Below, piece by piece: positions 31,774 to 45,171 of a DNA stretch of 64,000 bases. The notes under the pieces were generated by a model. The model worked only from the letters and a program-made list of their open reading frames with translations, had not been told where the DNA came from and made no database searches. The translations under genes and the position numbers were made by a program. This stretch comes from Coffea arabica (taxonomy: Eukaryota > Streptophyta > Magnoliopsida > Gentianales > Rubiaceae). The first letter of the stretch is position 1, and the number at the start of each line of letters is the position of its first letter. The stretch covers positions 4,712,001-4,776,000 of the forward strand of contig NC_092329.1 in the NCBI RefSeq assembly GCF_036785885.1, read 5' to 3'.

Positions 31774-34640
31774 TCAAGTAGTATATTTTCTGGGATCAGT
31801 AACATTCATACTCCAATGTCCATCCTTTAATCCCTTTTCCCGAGCCAATTTCCTGTCCCATTCCAAGTCAATCTTCCTTTGTTTCCGCAATGCACAACAT
31901 TTCTGCAAGCCCTCATCCATGGCATCATGAAGTTTCCACCATCTTCGATGAGCAACATCACTTGCATAAACATGCTGATTTTCAAGGTCCCAGTTACAAT
32001 CATAGTCCCTGTAGCACAGCCAGGGCTTCAATCCAAGAAAATGTATGGAATACAGCTTAGGTGGATCTGCCCCCAATAGCTGATTCTTGACTGCAGCCTC
32101 CACCGTAGAATTCGACCAAAAATTCTTCAAGAAATTAACTCTTCTAGGCAACCTATGCCACCATACAAAAACTTCATTCAAAAATCCCTGGTCCCCTCCG
32201 TTGTACGACACAATTTCTCTGGTACGTTGCATGAACATGTTGAACGTGCAATTTGAAGGCTCAATCACCATGACACCCGAATTGAAAATGGATCCATCGT
32301 TTCCCGTAGCGGAAATTTGAGGAAAATGGAAGAGAATATCCAGATTACGTAGGACGATAATGTCCGCATCGATGAAAATGATCTTGTCATATTCAGCGAG
32401 CTGCCATAATCTGAATTTACTGTAATTATATTCGTTATAGGTGTTCTTTTCGGCTCTCGGGTTTCGGATCCTCTTGATGAATCTGAACTTCCACCCGGCT
32501 TTTGCGAGGGCCTCCCTTTTGGGTTTGGATATACTCCTGTCCAGGAGGAGGATAAGGTCGCGTTTGGTTCCGGTTTGGAGGAGACTCTGGGCTAGGGCTA
32601 TTGCTCCACAAACGTAGGATTCGGAGGAATGGAGAACTGTAGCATAGGCTTCTCTTTTGATTGTTCTGGTGTTTTTTTTCTCAATCTTGGATACGTCGTA
32701 CACCTCGTGGATTCCTGAAATAAGTGATCGTCAATTATGCAGCCCCAAAAAAAAAAAAAAAAAAAACACATGTTGCGCTTTCAAATATAGTAAATGAGAA
32801 AAAAGGGATGAAATGTAATGCCTCTTCATACAAAATGGGAAATGAAGTAATAATTAATGCTACTACTATCAACTACATGTTGCTTAAAAAATAATTCAAC
32901 ACATAAGTAAAGTGGTCCTAAGATTACAAAGTACAACTGTTTGTTTTCTAATTTGTGGGTTATGCCATCGAGTTGATCCTTATACGGGTTTAGTTTATTA
33001 AGAGGTTTTGATTAAACGTACGATAATACCTATAAAGTCTTTAAAGACTTAAAGTGATTCGACAAGAATTACGTAATAGACAATGCGCCTTTACTTTAAA
33101 GTTGTTCCAAATACTTTTTTTTTTTTTTAGACATCACAAATGGATTATTTCTTTTGGTATGCCAAAAGATTAAAAACGGGCATTTATATGATACTTAAAA
33201 CAACGAAAGCAAAATTTTTCGGGCTTTTCGGTTTGTTTCAAGTATCAAATACCAACTACCGAGAAATGGACATCTTGTTAAGAAATTGTAACCGACATGA
33301 AAGTGTAGAGCGCCTGTAGCTCAGTGGATAGAGCGTCTGTTTCCTAAGCAGAAGGTCGTAGGTTCGACCCCTACCTGGCGCGCTTTTGCACTTTTTTCCT
33401 CTTTCCGACCCCTACCTGGTTATGTTCCAGTCACTTTTCTCCGTCTTCTGGGCGTTTTCAAGAAGTAAAGTTCACTCTTTTCTTTCTGGTTTAATGATGA
33501 AAGTCCTCTATTTGCTTCAAAGAAGTAAACAAAAGGAACAAAGACGTAATATGCTTCTACCCAGTTATTATATATATATCTCTATGGTTTAAATTTGTGA
33601 AACTGTTTGAAAGATTTCACGAATAGAAGAAGCAAATTAAATTTGTGAGGAAGAAAAAAAGGTGAAATTGTTCCATGAAATAGGTGGTGTAAAGGCAATA
33701 GACGCAAAACTGAAAAATTTTTGTACCTTTTCCCCAGAGAGGCAAAGCCAAATTGCAGGAGCCAACTGGCAATGAAACTTTCTGCGCCAACCTTGTCAAG
33801 TCTGGTTCATAATACCACCAATCCCCTTCTTGTCTCAGCAGATCATCACATCTAAACAAATCAGGCATTGGCCTGCATTTGCTCAAAAACACCACTTTGA
33901 TTCTCCTATTCCAAATCCCTCTTCCTCTCTTAACCGCTAAATTGGCAGCTATGAGATGCACCTGCAGCCTAAGCACATCCCTTCCCCATCCTACTTCTTG
34001 AACTCTGCACGGCAGCTTGGCTACTATCATATCCACTGAAGCATATTTATAAAAATCCGGCATTGGTATTTCTGGGCAGGACGGACCATCAATTTCTTCC
34101 TCCTCATCAATCCACTCAGGGAACAGATCCTTCCATTCAAAAAGCTCGGAAACTGGCTCGAAAGAAACGGGAATAACTTGTCCAAGCATGTTCCATTCAC
34201 TTACATCTTCACCCTCCATATTCACCATCCCAATCATCATCCCTCGCCCCATTTCGTTCATGAAACTCGGTTTTTCCCTCTTCACCACGATCCTTTCAGG
34301 GCTGTTGAATTGACGGTTGCGCGGCTCTTCCAGGACTGCCTTCATCTTGATACCATTTTCCGTCTAAGCAAAGAAGATAGCACAAACTCGAATTATATCT
34401 CATATTGTATGTATATAACTCATAAAAAGCAGTTGCAGCAATACAACCTGATCAGTCAGCTCACCTTACCTTATGATGGCATTCGCGCAAAGAACATCTA
34501 ACAAAGGATGCAGGGCTCGCATTGTAGACTGAAGTTGATGAAGGCCAGAGAAAGAGAAATGCATAAGCCAACAAGAACAAAGCCAAGAAAGCTATATTGA
34601 TCCGAATAACTAAAGCTTTTGGAAAAATAGCCTTGATCAT
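31774..34640 (-). CDS. GUX-family xylan glucuronosyltransferase (GT8, PGSIP)
   Basis: A type II Golgi glycosyltransferase that transfers glucuronic acid from UDP-GlcA to xylan. Exons 34640-34470, 34363-33727 and 32714-31774 give 582 residues. The first exon encodes a short cytosolic tail and a signal anchor (about residues 13-32, IRINIAFLALFLLAYAFLFL). Residues about 60-265 are the family N-terminal region (ending RLAQKVSLPVGSCNLALPLW). The GT8 domain follows: YATVLHSSESYVCGAIALAQS, the metal-binding DxD in IIFIDADIIVLRNLD, NSGVMVIEPS, GGDQGFLNEVF and HFLGLKPWLCYRDYDCNWD. The length fits GUX4/GUX5 (PGSIP4/5) better than the longer GUX1 or GUX3. No lesion is seen. The second intron (32715-33726) hosts a tRNA gene on the other strand. 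Confidence 0.9.
33310..33382 (+). tRNA. trnR-CCU: tRNA-Arg (anticodon CCU)
   Basis: 73 bases folding into a full cloverleaf. The D arm is GCTC...GAGC, the anticodon arm TCTGT-TTCCTAA-GCAGA with anticodon CCT (reads AGG), and the T arm GTAGG-TTCGACC-CCTAC. The acceptor stem GCGCCTG pairs with CTGGCGC with one T-T mismatch at pair 6. There is no intron. Internal promoter elements are present (A box within TAGCTCAGTGGATA, B box GGTTCGACC). It matches my memory of plant tRNA-Arg(CCU). It lies inside intron 2 of the GUX gene, antisense to it. Confidence 0.95.
33384..33397 (+). terminator. Pol III terminator of tRNA-Arg
   Basis: TTTT at 33384-33387 and TTTTTT at 33392-33397, immediately after the tRNA. 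T runs of four or more end Pol III transcription. Confidence 0.8.
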
Positions 34641-37600
34641 ATTTTGATGACTTCAAAAGCTAGCTGCGCGAACAACCTTTTTGGCCTGTATGTGGGCGAA
34701 CTATGCTATGATTTATATGTTTCAACTTTCAACTTTAGTTTGCTATAATTGTGATGCTGCAGTGGAGCATACAATTTAATTACTAGAAGGCTACCTAGAG
34801 GACTTATATTTAAGAAGGGGATTTGGAAATTTGAGGTAAGTAGTTGTTAGGGGTGTAACCATATAAGGGGGCGCTGCAATTGGACCAATTTATCATTTTT
34901 TTTGGGGATCAAAATTCAAACAAAAGTAACCAAAACCAATTGGGGACTTCCAAGTGTTGTGTGTTTTTCTTTCTTTGGAATTTTCTTTTGTTAGAGTTAT
35001 ACAGGAGGGTTTTGCTAGGTCGCCGCCATATGTTGCAACGTGTGATATTTCCAGAAGCATGACTTGATTAACTTATCTCATAATTAATCTTCCCTTAATC
35101 TCTAAGACTTCCAACTAAGATTGCCCACTCTTTGTCTAATTTCTTCCAAACGTATCAAGGAGTATGGTTTATGATTTGCTTGCCCTTTTTTTTTTTTATT
35201 TTTTCATTTTAGAATGCCACATATACTAGTCCTTTTTTTCAGTCAATACAAGTTAACTCAATTAACAAGAACGAACCACTCACTCATAAAAGATCATCGG
35301 TTAGAATTTCGCTGTAGATGTGAAGATTGTGTTGATGGGCGATTTGTAAGAACTCCTATAAGCCACCTATAGTTCTGGAAGCATGCTTCGACCTATCTAT
35401 GGTGACGATGGAAGCCAAATCCACCCAAACTTGATTCTACCGAAAAAAAATACAAAAAAAAAAAAAAAAAAAAACTAGTCACTTCCACGGGTAACATTTT
35501 CCTATATTTTGCAAAATAATCTTTGTTGTGCTACTGTTGCCTAACTGATAGATTAATTAACCATCCCATCACATAAATCTGTAACTTGAATCCATGCCAC
35601 CCCACATTAAATTTGTTACTAGCGATTAGAGTTTGAAAAAAAAAAAACTGCAACATAAAGAAAAGATTAAGCGAATGGTAAAATTTTTTTTACGAGCGAA
35701 GCAATAGAAAATCACGGCAGGAATGTATGGAGGAGCAGATAAGAGAGATGCCTTGCCAACAACTCTATGGTTGCCCTGTCAATTTCGTACATAAGTAGTC
35801 GCTTTTTGCTGTTACGAAATCGCGAGGCCACCAATACCCGATATTCTAAAACGATTTCATTGCTCATAATTTTGGTGAGGAAACACATTTGATTTAACAA
35901 CTTTTTTTTTTTTGGGAAGGCCTTCTTGTTGGATAATCACACCATACCAGTAAGTGTTCCTCACAACCAAACTAATTAGTATGTTAGACTATCACAATTG
36001 CTCTAATTTCGTCAACATCTCCCTAATTTATATTACATGAAAACCAGAGCCAGAATCATAATTTGATTCATTTGCTGCATTATCTTCAGGCTAATCATGA
36101 CCTGTCATTCTAATTAGTTTATGATTAAGTCCCAAGACCAATTAAGATGGCCACAGCCGTAGGTAATATATATACCCAATCTGTACCAAGTTGAATTACT
36201 TCTTGTACTGATGATAGTAGTAGGATTACACTTAACAACCCCTGACTATTGACCACAACAAAATAATAAAAAAAAAAATGTTAAGTGGCTATCTATTTGT
36301 CCTAGTCCGCGTGGCACTTCTCCAATTGTCTTAATGGGAAAGATTATTCATCTCCAACATATTGAAACTAGAAGGAAGTTTAGGTTGTTCAGTGAGAGAA
36401 GTACCATAAATAAGCCATTTGCCATAGATTGTTAGATTCTCAGTACCTATTTTATTTTTACTTAACTTGATGAGCAGCAAGTGATGAACAACTCATGGAG
36501 GCGGAGGTAGAACCGTAGAGGCCTGCAATCTGTGGACATATCAACAAATGAGTTCGGTCTTCCCGATTCACTTACTCGTAATGCTTAAGGGGAGCCTCAA
36601 AACTAGTTTTGAGCTCAATTTTTACTGGGACGTGTTAGATAACAAAATTCAACACTTAAATTTAATGAATTTAAATCTTAACCTATTCAGACGTATTTGA
36701 TAATAAAATATTGAATAGCTGAATTAATTAAGTGATACTGGATTTTTAAAACAAATGGCATCTAAATATAGGATTTGTTAATAAGTTTATTAGGTTAAAA
36801 ATTTATGACTTTCCAAATGTATAGATTCAATGTCACGTTCAGTAAAGATTTATGTATAGGATGTACAAACTTGCCTGACTGATGTATTAAAAATAATAGC
36901 TTGGGACGGATGTAAAGCCAACCGAAAAAGGATGGATTATTCTGTGAATGAATTTTTGGACCTATTAAAAGTGGAATTTATGCTTGGTGATATTATCAAA
37001 CAATTGGAGATGAAAAAGAAAATCCGAAATTTTGTGACCAGTGCCGAGCTCAATTTATTAAATTTGCTTTAAAAAACGAGTGATAAATTATTCATTTATC
37101 ATTTAATGTGATATACACTTAAATATATTAAATATATATAACAATTCAATAACTTAATAAATTCAAATTTTAGTTTTCAAACTTCATATCAAACGCACCC
37201 TAGGATTATATACAATTAACCAGAAGTGGCTTTGTACAAGCTTGTCGGGAGCCTATCACCTGAAACGAATTCCTGGAAATCATTAAACGCCGTTCTTTTC
37301 ATGTTCAGTTCTTCATTTCTGTATTTTTGGATTTAATGACATCTGAGATTGCTGCTGATTACATTGTACGTGGATCACAACATTGCAAACGTCCAAATGC
37401 TGTGATTGCTCTGAGTTCTAACGAAGCGACGCACACACCATATATGATACCCAATAAAGTCACCAATCACAGAGGTCTTAAAAATTTGTAACACTTCAGA
37501 GTCATCAGAAGAATGAAGCTGAAGCAGTTTTAAGCAGCATGTTTAAATACAATTCTGTTGAAGCAGATAACCACAGGGTAGCTCCATCCACTTGAAAGGA

Positions 37601-37913
37601 CTCGGGACAAAATAACAAAAAGGTGGATGAAAGTTTGCATTCCAGCAAGCTGCCTAAAACTTTATATAATCTCATGAGGGATAAATCTCTTCCCCAAAAT
37701 CTTCCAGCAACGCTGCAACATAAACCTAGCACATTCAAGAAACTCGACATATGACCACCCAAGAAAAAAAGAGACTGTTGCAGAAAAAGAAGGGGTAAAG
37801 TATGTACTGAGTCATCAATCTCTGCCGCTGGCCAGCTTTGATGTAAATTTAGAAATATGCCGTGTATTTTCCTACGCGAGATCCTACCCTTTTAAGAAGT
37901 TTGTCTCCAAGAT
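34641..37913. other. Intergenic between GUX and TIC22
   Basis: Holds the GUX promoter, AT-rich repeats and probably the TIC22 3' UTR. A MITE-like element is at 36627-37200. A minus-strand 85-codon frame (37505-37762) lies beyond the TIC22 stop and matches nothing I know. No gene is supported. Confidence 0.45.
36627..37200. mobile_element. MITE-like element with GCGTTTGATA ends
   Basis: The left end reads GGGACGTGTTAGATAACA and the inverted right end GGGTGCGTTTGATATGAA. AATTCAACACTTAAATTTAATGA-type sequence inside is typical of a widespread dicot MITE family. A second internal start (ACGTATTTGATAATAAAA) is at about 36693. Target duplication was not identified. Confidence 0.5.
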
Positions 37914-40900
37914 TCATGATTTTGTAACTTCCTGGATGTGTTGTGAGTGGCTTTTCCCTGGAGGAATAAAAATTAGATCTTCCCAACCAGAATTCCTTTC
38001 ACTCATCTGCAAGAAAGGAGTATGACTGCCGACTCAGTAATAGAATAACAAAAAATTCCAATCAGTGCTTATTTTCTTTAAACTTTACATTTTGTGCAAC
38101 ATCAAGAAACAAGTGAAGTTGTTTAAAGTGATTCCAAACGTGTGTGCTGACTCAGTTTGATGAGAAAACCAAAAATTAGTTTTGGGAAAACATGGCCCTT
38201 CAAAGATTCCAATGTTCTGATTCATGTACCTCCATTTTCCTCAAAACATTTTCCAGATTCCCGACCTGCCAAATATGAGAGAAGCTTAAATATACTGGTC
38301 ATACAATGAAACTTTGAAAGACTGTACATATAAGCAATTACAACCATTTTAAGACATCTTTTACATGTATATAACGAAGCAGTACATGCTTTTCTACAAT
38401 TGCCATTATCCTAGAACAGAACCCACAGCGGGAAGGTTGCTTATAAACAGTATTTATTCATGGAAAGAATTAAGTGTTACAAAGGGGAGTTGAATGAATT
38501 TGGTACCAAAATGTGTTGAGAAGCAGCAGGGCCTCTTCTTGAAGCCACCATTAACAATTCCTTCTCAAGGTCTTCCTGTCACATCAATATAACCCAAATA
38601 TGTAAATCACGTATTCCTTTAGTTCATTACCCTCTCCAGTCTCTGACATGAACAAAGATTAGATTTCACACACACCTTTCGAAAGTATATGGGTAAGTAG
38701 CGCTTATTTTTCCTCTTCACCACAAGGAGGTCAGACTGCAAATATATAAATAGAAGATAAAATAAGATTGCAAGAATCCCGGCTGCACACTGACACAAGT
38801 AGTTAAGACTTAGACGGGGGTCTCTGAAACTTATGAACAATAGCTTACAATTTTGAATGCAGATATGGGCGGAACTAGGGAGTGGCAGTGAGGTTTTGAA
38901 AAATTAAGTTTTTCTCCCTTGAAAAGTTGAAATATTCAAAAAATTTCTGTGTAAATTTAAACTTTTTCAAATTATATGCTTACGTTTTAGTTGAATTAGA
39001 GTTCGCTCTTTCAAACGAAAATTTCTGATTCAGCCTATGAATGCAGATAATCCTACACACTTATTCCTCCCAAACATTTAATTTTTCCCTCTAGCAGGAA
39101 ATCGGGACGGGGACAGGGGAACTTTAGAGCTCTGGTAAATTATGCCCAATAAAACATTCATACTGCAGCAAAAGTTGTAAAGAACTAAACATTAATTATG
39201 GGAAATAGATAAGTACATACATGGGATAAACATAAAATAAAAATAAAAATTCATGCTGAAAGGCTAAATTATTTGTGAATTGGATGTTTAATTAATTTAA
39301 ACTACTCCAGATAGGGAAAATGCTTTTCTCATGCTTACTTGACAAACACAACTTTGTTATTATATATGTTGTGTTAACAATGTCAGCAAACCATCTCAGA
39401 ACACAAAATAGCAGAAGCCATTTAATGTATTATGTCATCTTTAACTTCGATTTCTGAGCACAAGGCACTACTAAACAACAAATTATAGATAATAGGGGCA
39501 TGCTCAAGAATAATAACTGCATACCTGAAAAACAGGAACCCCATCAAATCCGCTCATGACATCCGAGGCTTTTAGCTAGCAAAGAAAGAAGAAACTGAGA
39601 TGAAATTCCATGGTTCCAATGCTACACGAGAACAACAGCTTGTCCTCAAGAATGAAGTACACAATCATACTTGCAAAATTGTGTTTATGCGTAAGTGAGT
39701 CAGAGAAAGAAATGGGGGGAGGGGATGGTAAAATGTATAAATCGCCGCAAGTAGCACGATGTGGTAAATACATCCGTCATATGAACATTTTAGGACGCAA
39801 ATAAGGCTTATCTCCATAAATGTGTAGTAACTAGGTTCTAGCAATAGGATCACCACATGATGGGACTTGTGAAATACAAAATACCAACCTCCAATGCATT
39901 TTTAATTTGGACAGGATCAGGCAAAAACCGGAAGGCAATGCCTTCAACCTTCAACATGTACACCTGAAAAACAAAGAAAGGTAACCAATGGCCAAAAACT
40001 GACTTTAAGCTTGCAGCACTTTTTAATAAATAAGTGTGAATTTGGCAGCATTTTCAGTAGTTAATGTAAGCTTTTAGCTAGCGAAAACTTGATTTGTGGC
40101 AAACTAAAATTGTTCAGAGGCAACAAGCACTATAAATACATGGCAGAAGACATGAAATATGGACCATTTCCTTCTACACCAACTTAGAATTTTGTAGTCC
40201 AATGGTTAAATTTATTATTTCTTGGTCTTAAAGCAATAAGTTTGATTCTTATCTCCCCCATTCAATGACTCAAGCCTCAATTTCAAAAAGTTCAAAAAGA
40301 ACGATTTTTTTTTATTCGGAATTTACATTCAGAAAAAGAAAAGAAACAAAACCACAAGAAGTCTCACCTGTTCAAGTGCGATTGGAACGACCTTTGTTCC
40401 ACCTCTCACTGCTTCCCTCCTTGACCTTACCTACAAAACCCAAACCATCAATTCCAGTTTCCCAATTACTATGATACCCTCTCTGTTATTTCCTCTCACC
40501 TGAGCTAGAAATGCTTCGGCATCTTCACGGCGAAAGCAAAGTAAGCCGATAGATTTCGCACCATCAGGATCAGAGATTAGTACGAACTCATTGTTCGAAT
40601 TGCTGACGGTGTAAACAGAAGTACCGGCTAGGGTTTTGGCGACGTGGTCGGAGCTTAGAGTTTCAGAGGAGGCGGCGACGGCAGCAGCATGGCGCGGCGG
40701 CTGCTGAGATTGCGAAGCAGAAGCGAAAGGCAGAAGTAGAGGAGAAGAAGAAGAATGAGCTGGCAGTAGTAGTGCCGGCGGCGGTGGTAGAAAGGACGGA
40801 AAATTGGCGGCGAGTTTAGAGGTGAGTCGTTTCGTATCTTCGAGTCGACTCGCAAGTTCGGCACCGAGCCGGAGGGTGTGTTGGTGGAGGAAAGCAGAGA

Positions 40901-40955
40901 ACGAGAGGAGAGGATTGGAAGAAGTGGGGCCTACCGACTTCTTTGGGGCCTCCAT
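37914..40955 (-). CDS. TIC22: TIC22-like chloroplast import protein
   Basis: A soluble intermembrane-space protein that helps preproteins pass from the TOC to the TIC translocon. Eight exons: 40955-40500, 40430-40368, 39963-39889, 39575-39525, 38735-38676, 38575-38507, 38265-38230 and 38006-37914, all in frame, giving 300 residues. Residues 1 to about 100 are Ser/Pro/Ala-rich, fitting a targeting peptide. The Tic22 domain runs from LAGTSVYTVSNSNNEFVLIS through LLCFRREDAEAFLAQV, MLKVEGIAFRFLPDPVQIKN, SGFDGVPVFQSDLLVVKRKN and KRYLPIYFRKEDLEKEL to SGWEDLIFIPPGK. An upstream in-frame ATG at 41012 would add 19 residues; MEAPKKS is preferred from length and context. Two plant subgroups (TIC22-III and -IV) exist, and I cannot say which this is. 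Confidence 0.92.
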
Positions 40956-42481
40956 AGCTGTTTGACTACTGTAAGAGAAGGGGCAAAAAAAGAAAGGACC
41001 CGAAGTTCTCAAACTTCTGATTTTAAAGTCGAGGCCTTGGGTGACTATTGGGCTGGGCTACTTCCACTTTGATTACCCTAGTAATCACTGTATTGGGCCA
41101 TTTTGACTTCGATTGTCCAATAATCGGGCCAAGTTGTTTCATTGATTTTTTGCATCTTCTGTTTCCAGTTTCCCAGTGGCCTACCATGCACTAAAAATTC
41201 GATTTGGACAACTTATTCTTGTATAGGGTCTAAATATCTGACAAAGCAGACGGCAAATCCCAAAACACGCATAGTATACTAATTTGGGCAAAGCATTAGC
41301 ATTCACCAATGCATATAGATCATTATCCTTAGATTCATATGGGTACATAATGCATTCATATGGTCTGATGGTAATTCAATTCCTGTCGATTCCTCGTGAT
41401 CATGTTGGATCACTCTCCAAAATAGGTTAGAATATGTTAAAATAAGAGTAGGAGTAGATGTAGATGATGACAATTGACAAAAATCTTTCATTCTTGTGGA
41501 TGTTCTAAAGAGTTAATCCCATTAAAGAGTATACCCCTTGAAAAATGCCTCTCAGTAAACTCCTTGAAAAATGCTTCTTCCTCACAGTGCCTCGCTAAAT
41601 ATTTAATTGAATCAATCCAACTTCTGTGCTATTAAAGTTTTTCCAATCAGGTAGAATTGGGTCGGGTAGCCCAATTTCTGTGGCTAAATTTTGGTATGTG
41701 CAATGCGTCTGGTCTCGTGAATTGACTAAATAAGTGAATTACCAAATTTTTTTAATTACTTGCTCTTGATGAAAAACTTTCTAACAATCTAGTGATTTCC
41801 CATATCGCTAAAAATTCTAAATTTGTGTAACTTTTGGTTAATCATAATTGACATTGATTTTACTGTATATTAGCTTATGACTACTATTTTAGGTTCGTTT
41901 GTTAAAATTACAAAATATATCAAAAAATGTAATTGTTAAGTACATTGTACTTATATTTTATGTGTTGAAAAGTTTTTACAGAAAGTATGATATTCACAAT
42001 TCATCTTGACCTATTTTATTAATTCAAAAGTTTGTTCACAATTTTTTTTGTGAAATTTTATATAGTGTGTAAAGGGTCTTCGGGCTTCTATGGGACCAAA
42101 AAAAAAAAGGAAAAATTTATATAGTATGGGGAGGGTAATTTGGTTAGTTCAGGGATCTAGATGCGTTAAACATGCCAAATTCAGCTCGAAATTGGTTAGT
42201 CAACCCAATAGTTATACATGATTGAAAAATTTATAATAGTACAGAGGTAAAAGTTGATTCAATTAGACATTCAAAAAACCATGTGATAAAGAGACATTTT
42301 TTAAGGGAATTTATTGGTAAATTATCCCTAACCTTCCCCCAAAACCCCCTTCCCCTGGCACACGCGCCAAGGAGTTGGTCTCTAACAAGAACCTAAGTTA
42401 GGAATGGCTACACCTAGCCTAATCTATGAGGTCTTTTGACTTAGTAGGTTGTTCATTAACACTTTTAAACCAACCAATGCA

Positions 42482-42686
42482 TTAAAACTTGATGGGGTGG
42501 GAGGCAAGGGTTCACCAATTTACCACAATTAAATGTGGCCTTATTTAAAAAATTCAAGTGGGTGCGTAGTGCACTTGTCTGGTCTGATGGTGGTTCAGTC
42601 CCCTCCGGATTACCCTAGGACCTCTTCAGGCCCTCCCCTCCCCATAGTGTAGGAAGTTACCGTATCGACAAAAAAAAAAAAAAAAA
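42482..42686 (+). mobile_element. tRNA-type SINE with intact target duplication
   Basis: A 205-bp element ending in a poly-A tail after TATCGAC, flanked by a perfect 15-bp direct repeat TAACACTTTTAAACC (42467-42481 and 42687-42701). Candidate Pol III boxes lie in the 5' part (GGTGGGAGGCAAGGGTTCACC). A GGTTCAGTCCCC motif occurs in the middle. A truncated copy in opposite orientation is at 2717-2846. There is no coding capacity, as expected for a SINE mobilised by a LINE elsewhere. Confidence 0.85.
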
Positions 42687-45163
42687 TAACACTTTTAAAC
42701 CTGATCTTGACTCAACCCCATCTTAACCAGATGATCTGCGCAGCAATTGCCCACCCTCTAAGTGTGCTGAAGAACACATTCCCAAGGCTTCTATGCACCT
42801 TAAAGCTATACATCTATACAACTTAATGCTATAGATGTATGTTATTATTTTACTTCTATTACACCTTAATTTTACTCCTATAGACATTAAAGCCACGGCA
42901 CTTTAATTGCTTCTATTTCCCTTAATTTTACTTCTACACACCTTAAAGCTAAAGATGTATGAAAACTTATGATGCCCCAAATTCGTCAATATATAGATAT
43001 ATATACCCCACAAGCTATATTGCCAGAGATTGTGTCTGAGAACAACTTGATATTTGTAACCAACAAATAATTATTAGCAATGTGTAGGCATAAATACATT
43101 TTCCCAAACTTTTTTCGAAATTTAAAGTCCAAAGTAACTATTCGATACTGAGGTCCAAACGTGGTTGGTTTGTTTGGTTATTCACAAATTCATGACTACT
43201 CACATTTTATGCCGGATCACATGATCAAGCAAGCTTGTGTACCTGTGCAAGAGCCGATTCTGTGTTAGTCTTTCGTAACTCTCAAGAGGTTCTCTGGCAA
43301 TCTTGTCGTTCATCCTCAATTTAGTCAATAATTCTTCAAGTCTTCAGCTTTAAGGGAATTCCAGCATTTATGGTGTCATCATCAGCTGATCTCAGCTGCT
43401 TGCAGAATAACAGTATACTTCACCAATTTGGTTGGCCTAGATTCTTTGCTATGGTCAAGGAAAATTAGAATTTGTCCAGTTGATACCCTTGTCGGACAAC
43501 AAAAGCCTAGTTGAAGCAATCTGCTCAATTATAGATAAGATTTCTTTAAAACCAAAAAAAAAAAAAACCACCTTATCGTCGAAGAAGATAGGTTGGAATC
43601 TAAACCATTTGACGCAGCAAGACCAGAAAAGTGTATATGAACTCTCTTGCCTTAGCCTAATCTCCAAGTATCACAAACAAAAGGGACTCTAGGCTTTGAA
43701 CCGATAACAAAGGGACTATAGTTTGATCAGCTCAAATCTATCAGTATTCAGTACACTTGTACGTCTTTTTGTCAGTTTGAATGGTTGACGAAATGATGAA
43801 AGAAAAGGTTATTCAAAGAGATAATTTCTAATGTACTTTTTCTATTAAAGTAGCAGTCGTCCCATGTTCTAAAAAATGCGTATGTATCAACAATTTTGTA
43901 AGTAAATCCTACTCTTGAAATATCCTCAAATTCGTCGGGACCAGACAGAATAAAGGAAAAAGGTGGTTAGAAAGTGGAATCTAAGTCGATGCTCTATGCT
44001 ACCAGATATGTTTTAGTTCTATCAATTTAATACAATTGATTGCAAATCAAGTATGTAATTTTGGTGAGTTTGCTAAAATTCAAGTCACTCGAAAAAATAA
44101 AAGATCACTAAAAGAACCCAAAAGGCTTATAAAATACAACTTGCATGATAATCATGACACTACGTCATGTGTTACACGTACATACAAAATTCAGGCGAAT
44201 CCTTTCTTCTCCTTTTTTATTCTTGATTCCAATATCCAAACTTTTATGATTCTTTGGCCCCTCTTATCCCTATTTGGCAGCAGAAAATATACACTAACCG
44301 GCCAAAGTACGCTATCCATGCCTTTGCTTTGTCCTCTTTGTGTGTCACAAGATGAAGAGCAAGAAAGATCATGAGCCATCAGTTTCAATTTAGGTTATAA
44401 CTCGTTTTCTCTGATTAAATTCAGCACAACGGCCATTTTCTCTCTTGACTTAGAAGAGTAGTATGACACTAATTTTTCTCGTCTGTTATATTCAACAAAA
44501 TTTCAAAAACTAGATTCTGTCTCTCATAAATGCTCAATCTTGTCAAGTTGAACAATTGAATGAAAATGGTTAAGAGCATATATTCATACAAGTGATCAAA
44601 TTCACTCTTGAAAGGAGGCTGTTAATAAAGATGGAGTATGATGTACCAAAAGATGGGGATGCTCGATCAGCTGCGAATTTTAATTTTGAATGTGATCTCA
44701 CATTTATTGTAACTCCAAAAAAGATGAAAAAATAATTTACACTTGAACTTCAAATTTGATCCATTTGACATGCATCTTCTCTATATATGCAAAACAAAAA
44801 TTGTTTCTACAATTGGATTTCATAAATATACCTTCTTGCAATATTCGTCCATATCAAAGTAGTATCAAACAGAACACACTTGGTCGGGGTGGAACTAAAG
44901 AATAATCCCTCTCAATCAACCCGAAAGAAAACCGTCTCTGGCATTGTTGTCCCTGTTCTATAGGTCGTCAACCGATAACTATCTGAGTAAAAATCTAAGC
45001 CAACAATTGGTATCAATAATTGCGTTAATCTTGTGTGGCAAGCTTTTAGACCAGTGTAGAAAGATTCTTATTCCTTGAAAGGGTGGCAATTTACCTTCTC
45101 TTAAACCATAATGCAGGCGATGTTGTAAAATTGTACTACAACTTGAGAAGCTTTAAGTACTAG

Positions 45164-45171
45164 TATAAATA
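45164..45171 (+). promoter_or_regulatory. TATA box of EF-hand gene A
   Basis: TATAAATA 69 bases before the ATG, followed by TAGGAGTATTTCA, conserved in all three units. Confidence 0.7.

Noticed and set aside
37505-37762. An 85-codon minus frame downstream of TIC22
   Set aside because: It lies beyond the TIC22 stop codon and resembles no known protein; probably 3' UTR or intergenic.
40190-40270. tRNA-like GTCCAATGGTTAAA ... GTTTGATTCTTATC in TIC22 intron 2
   Set aside because: Possible SINE remnant, but no tail or target duplication could be found.
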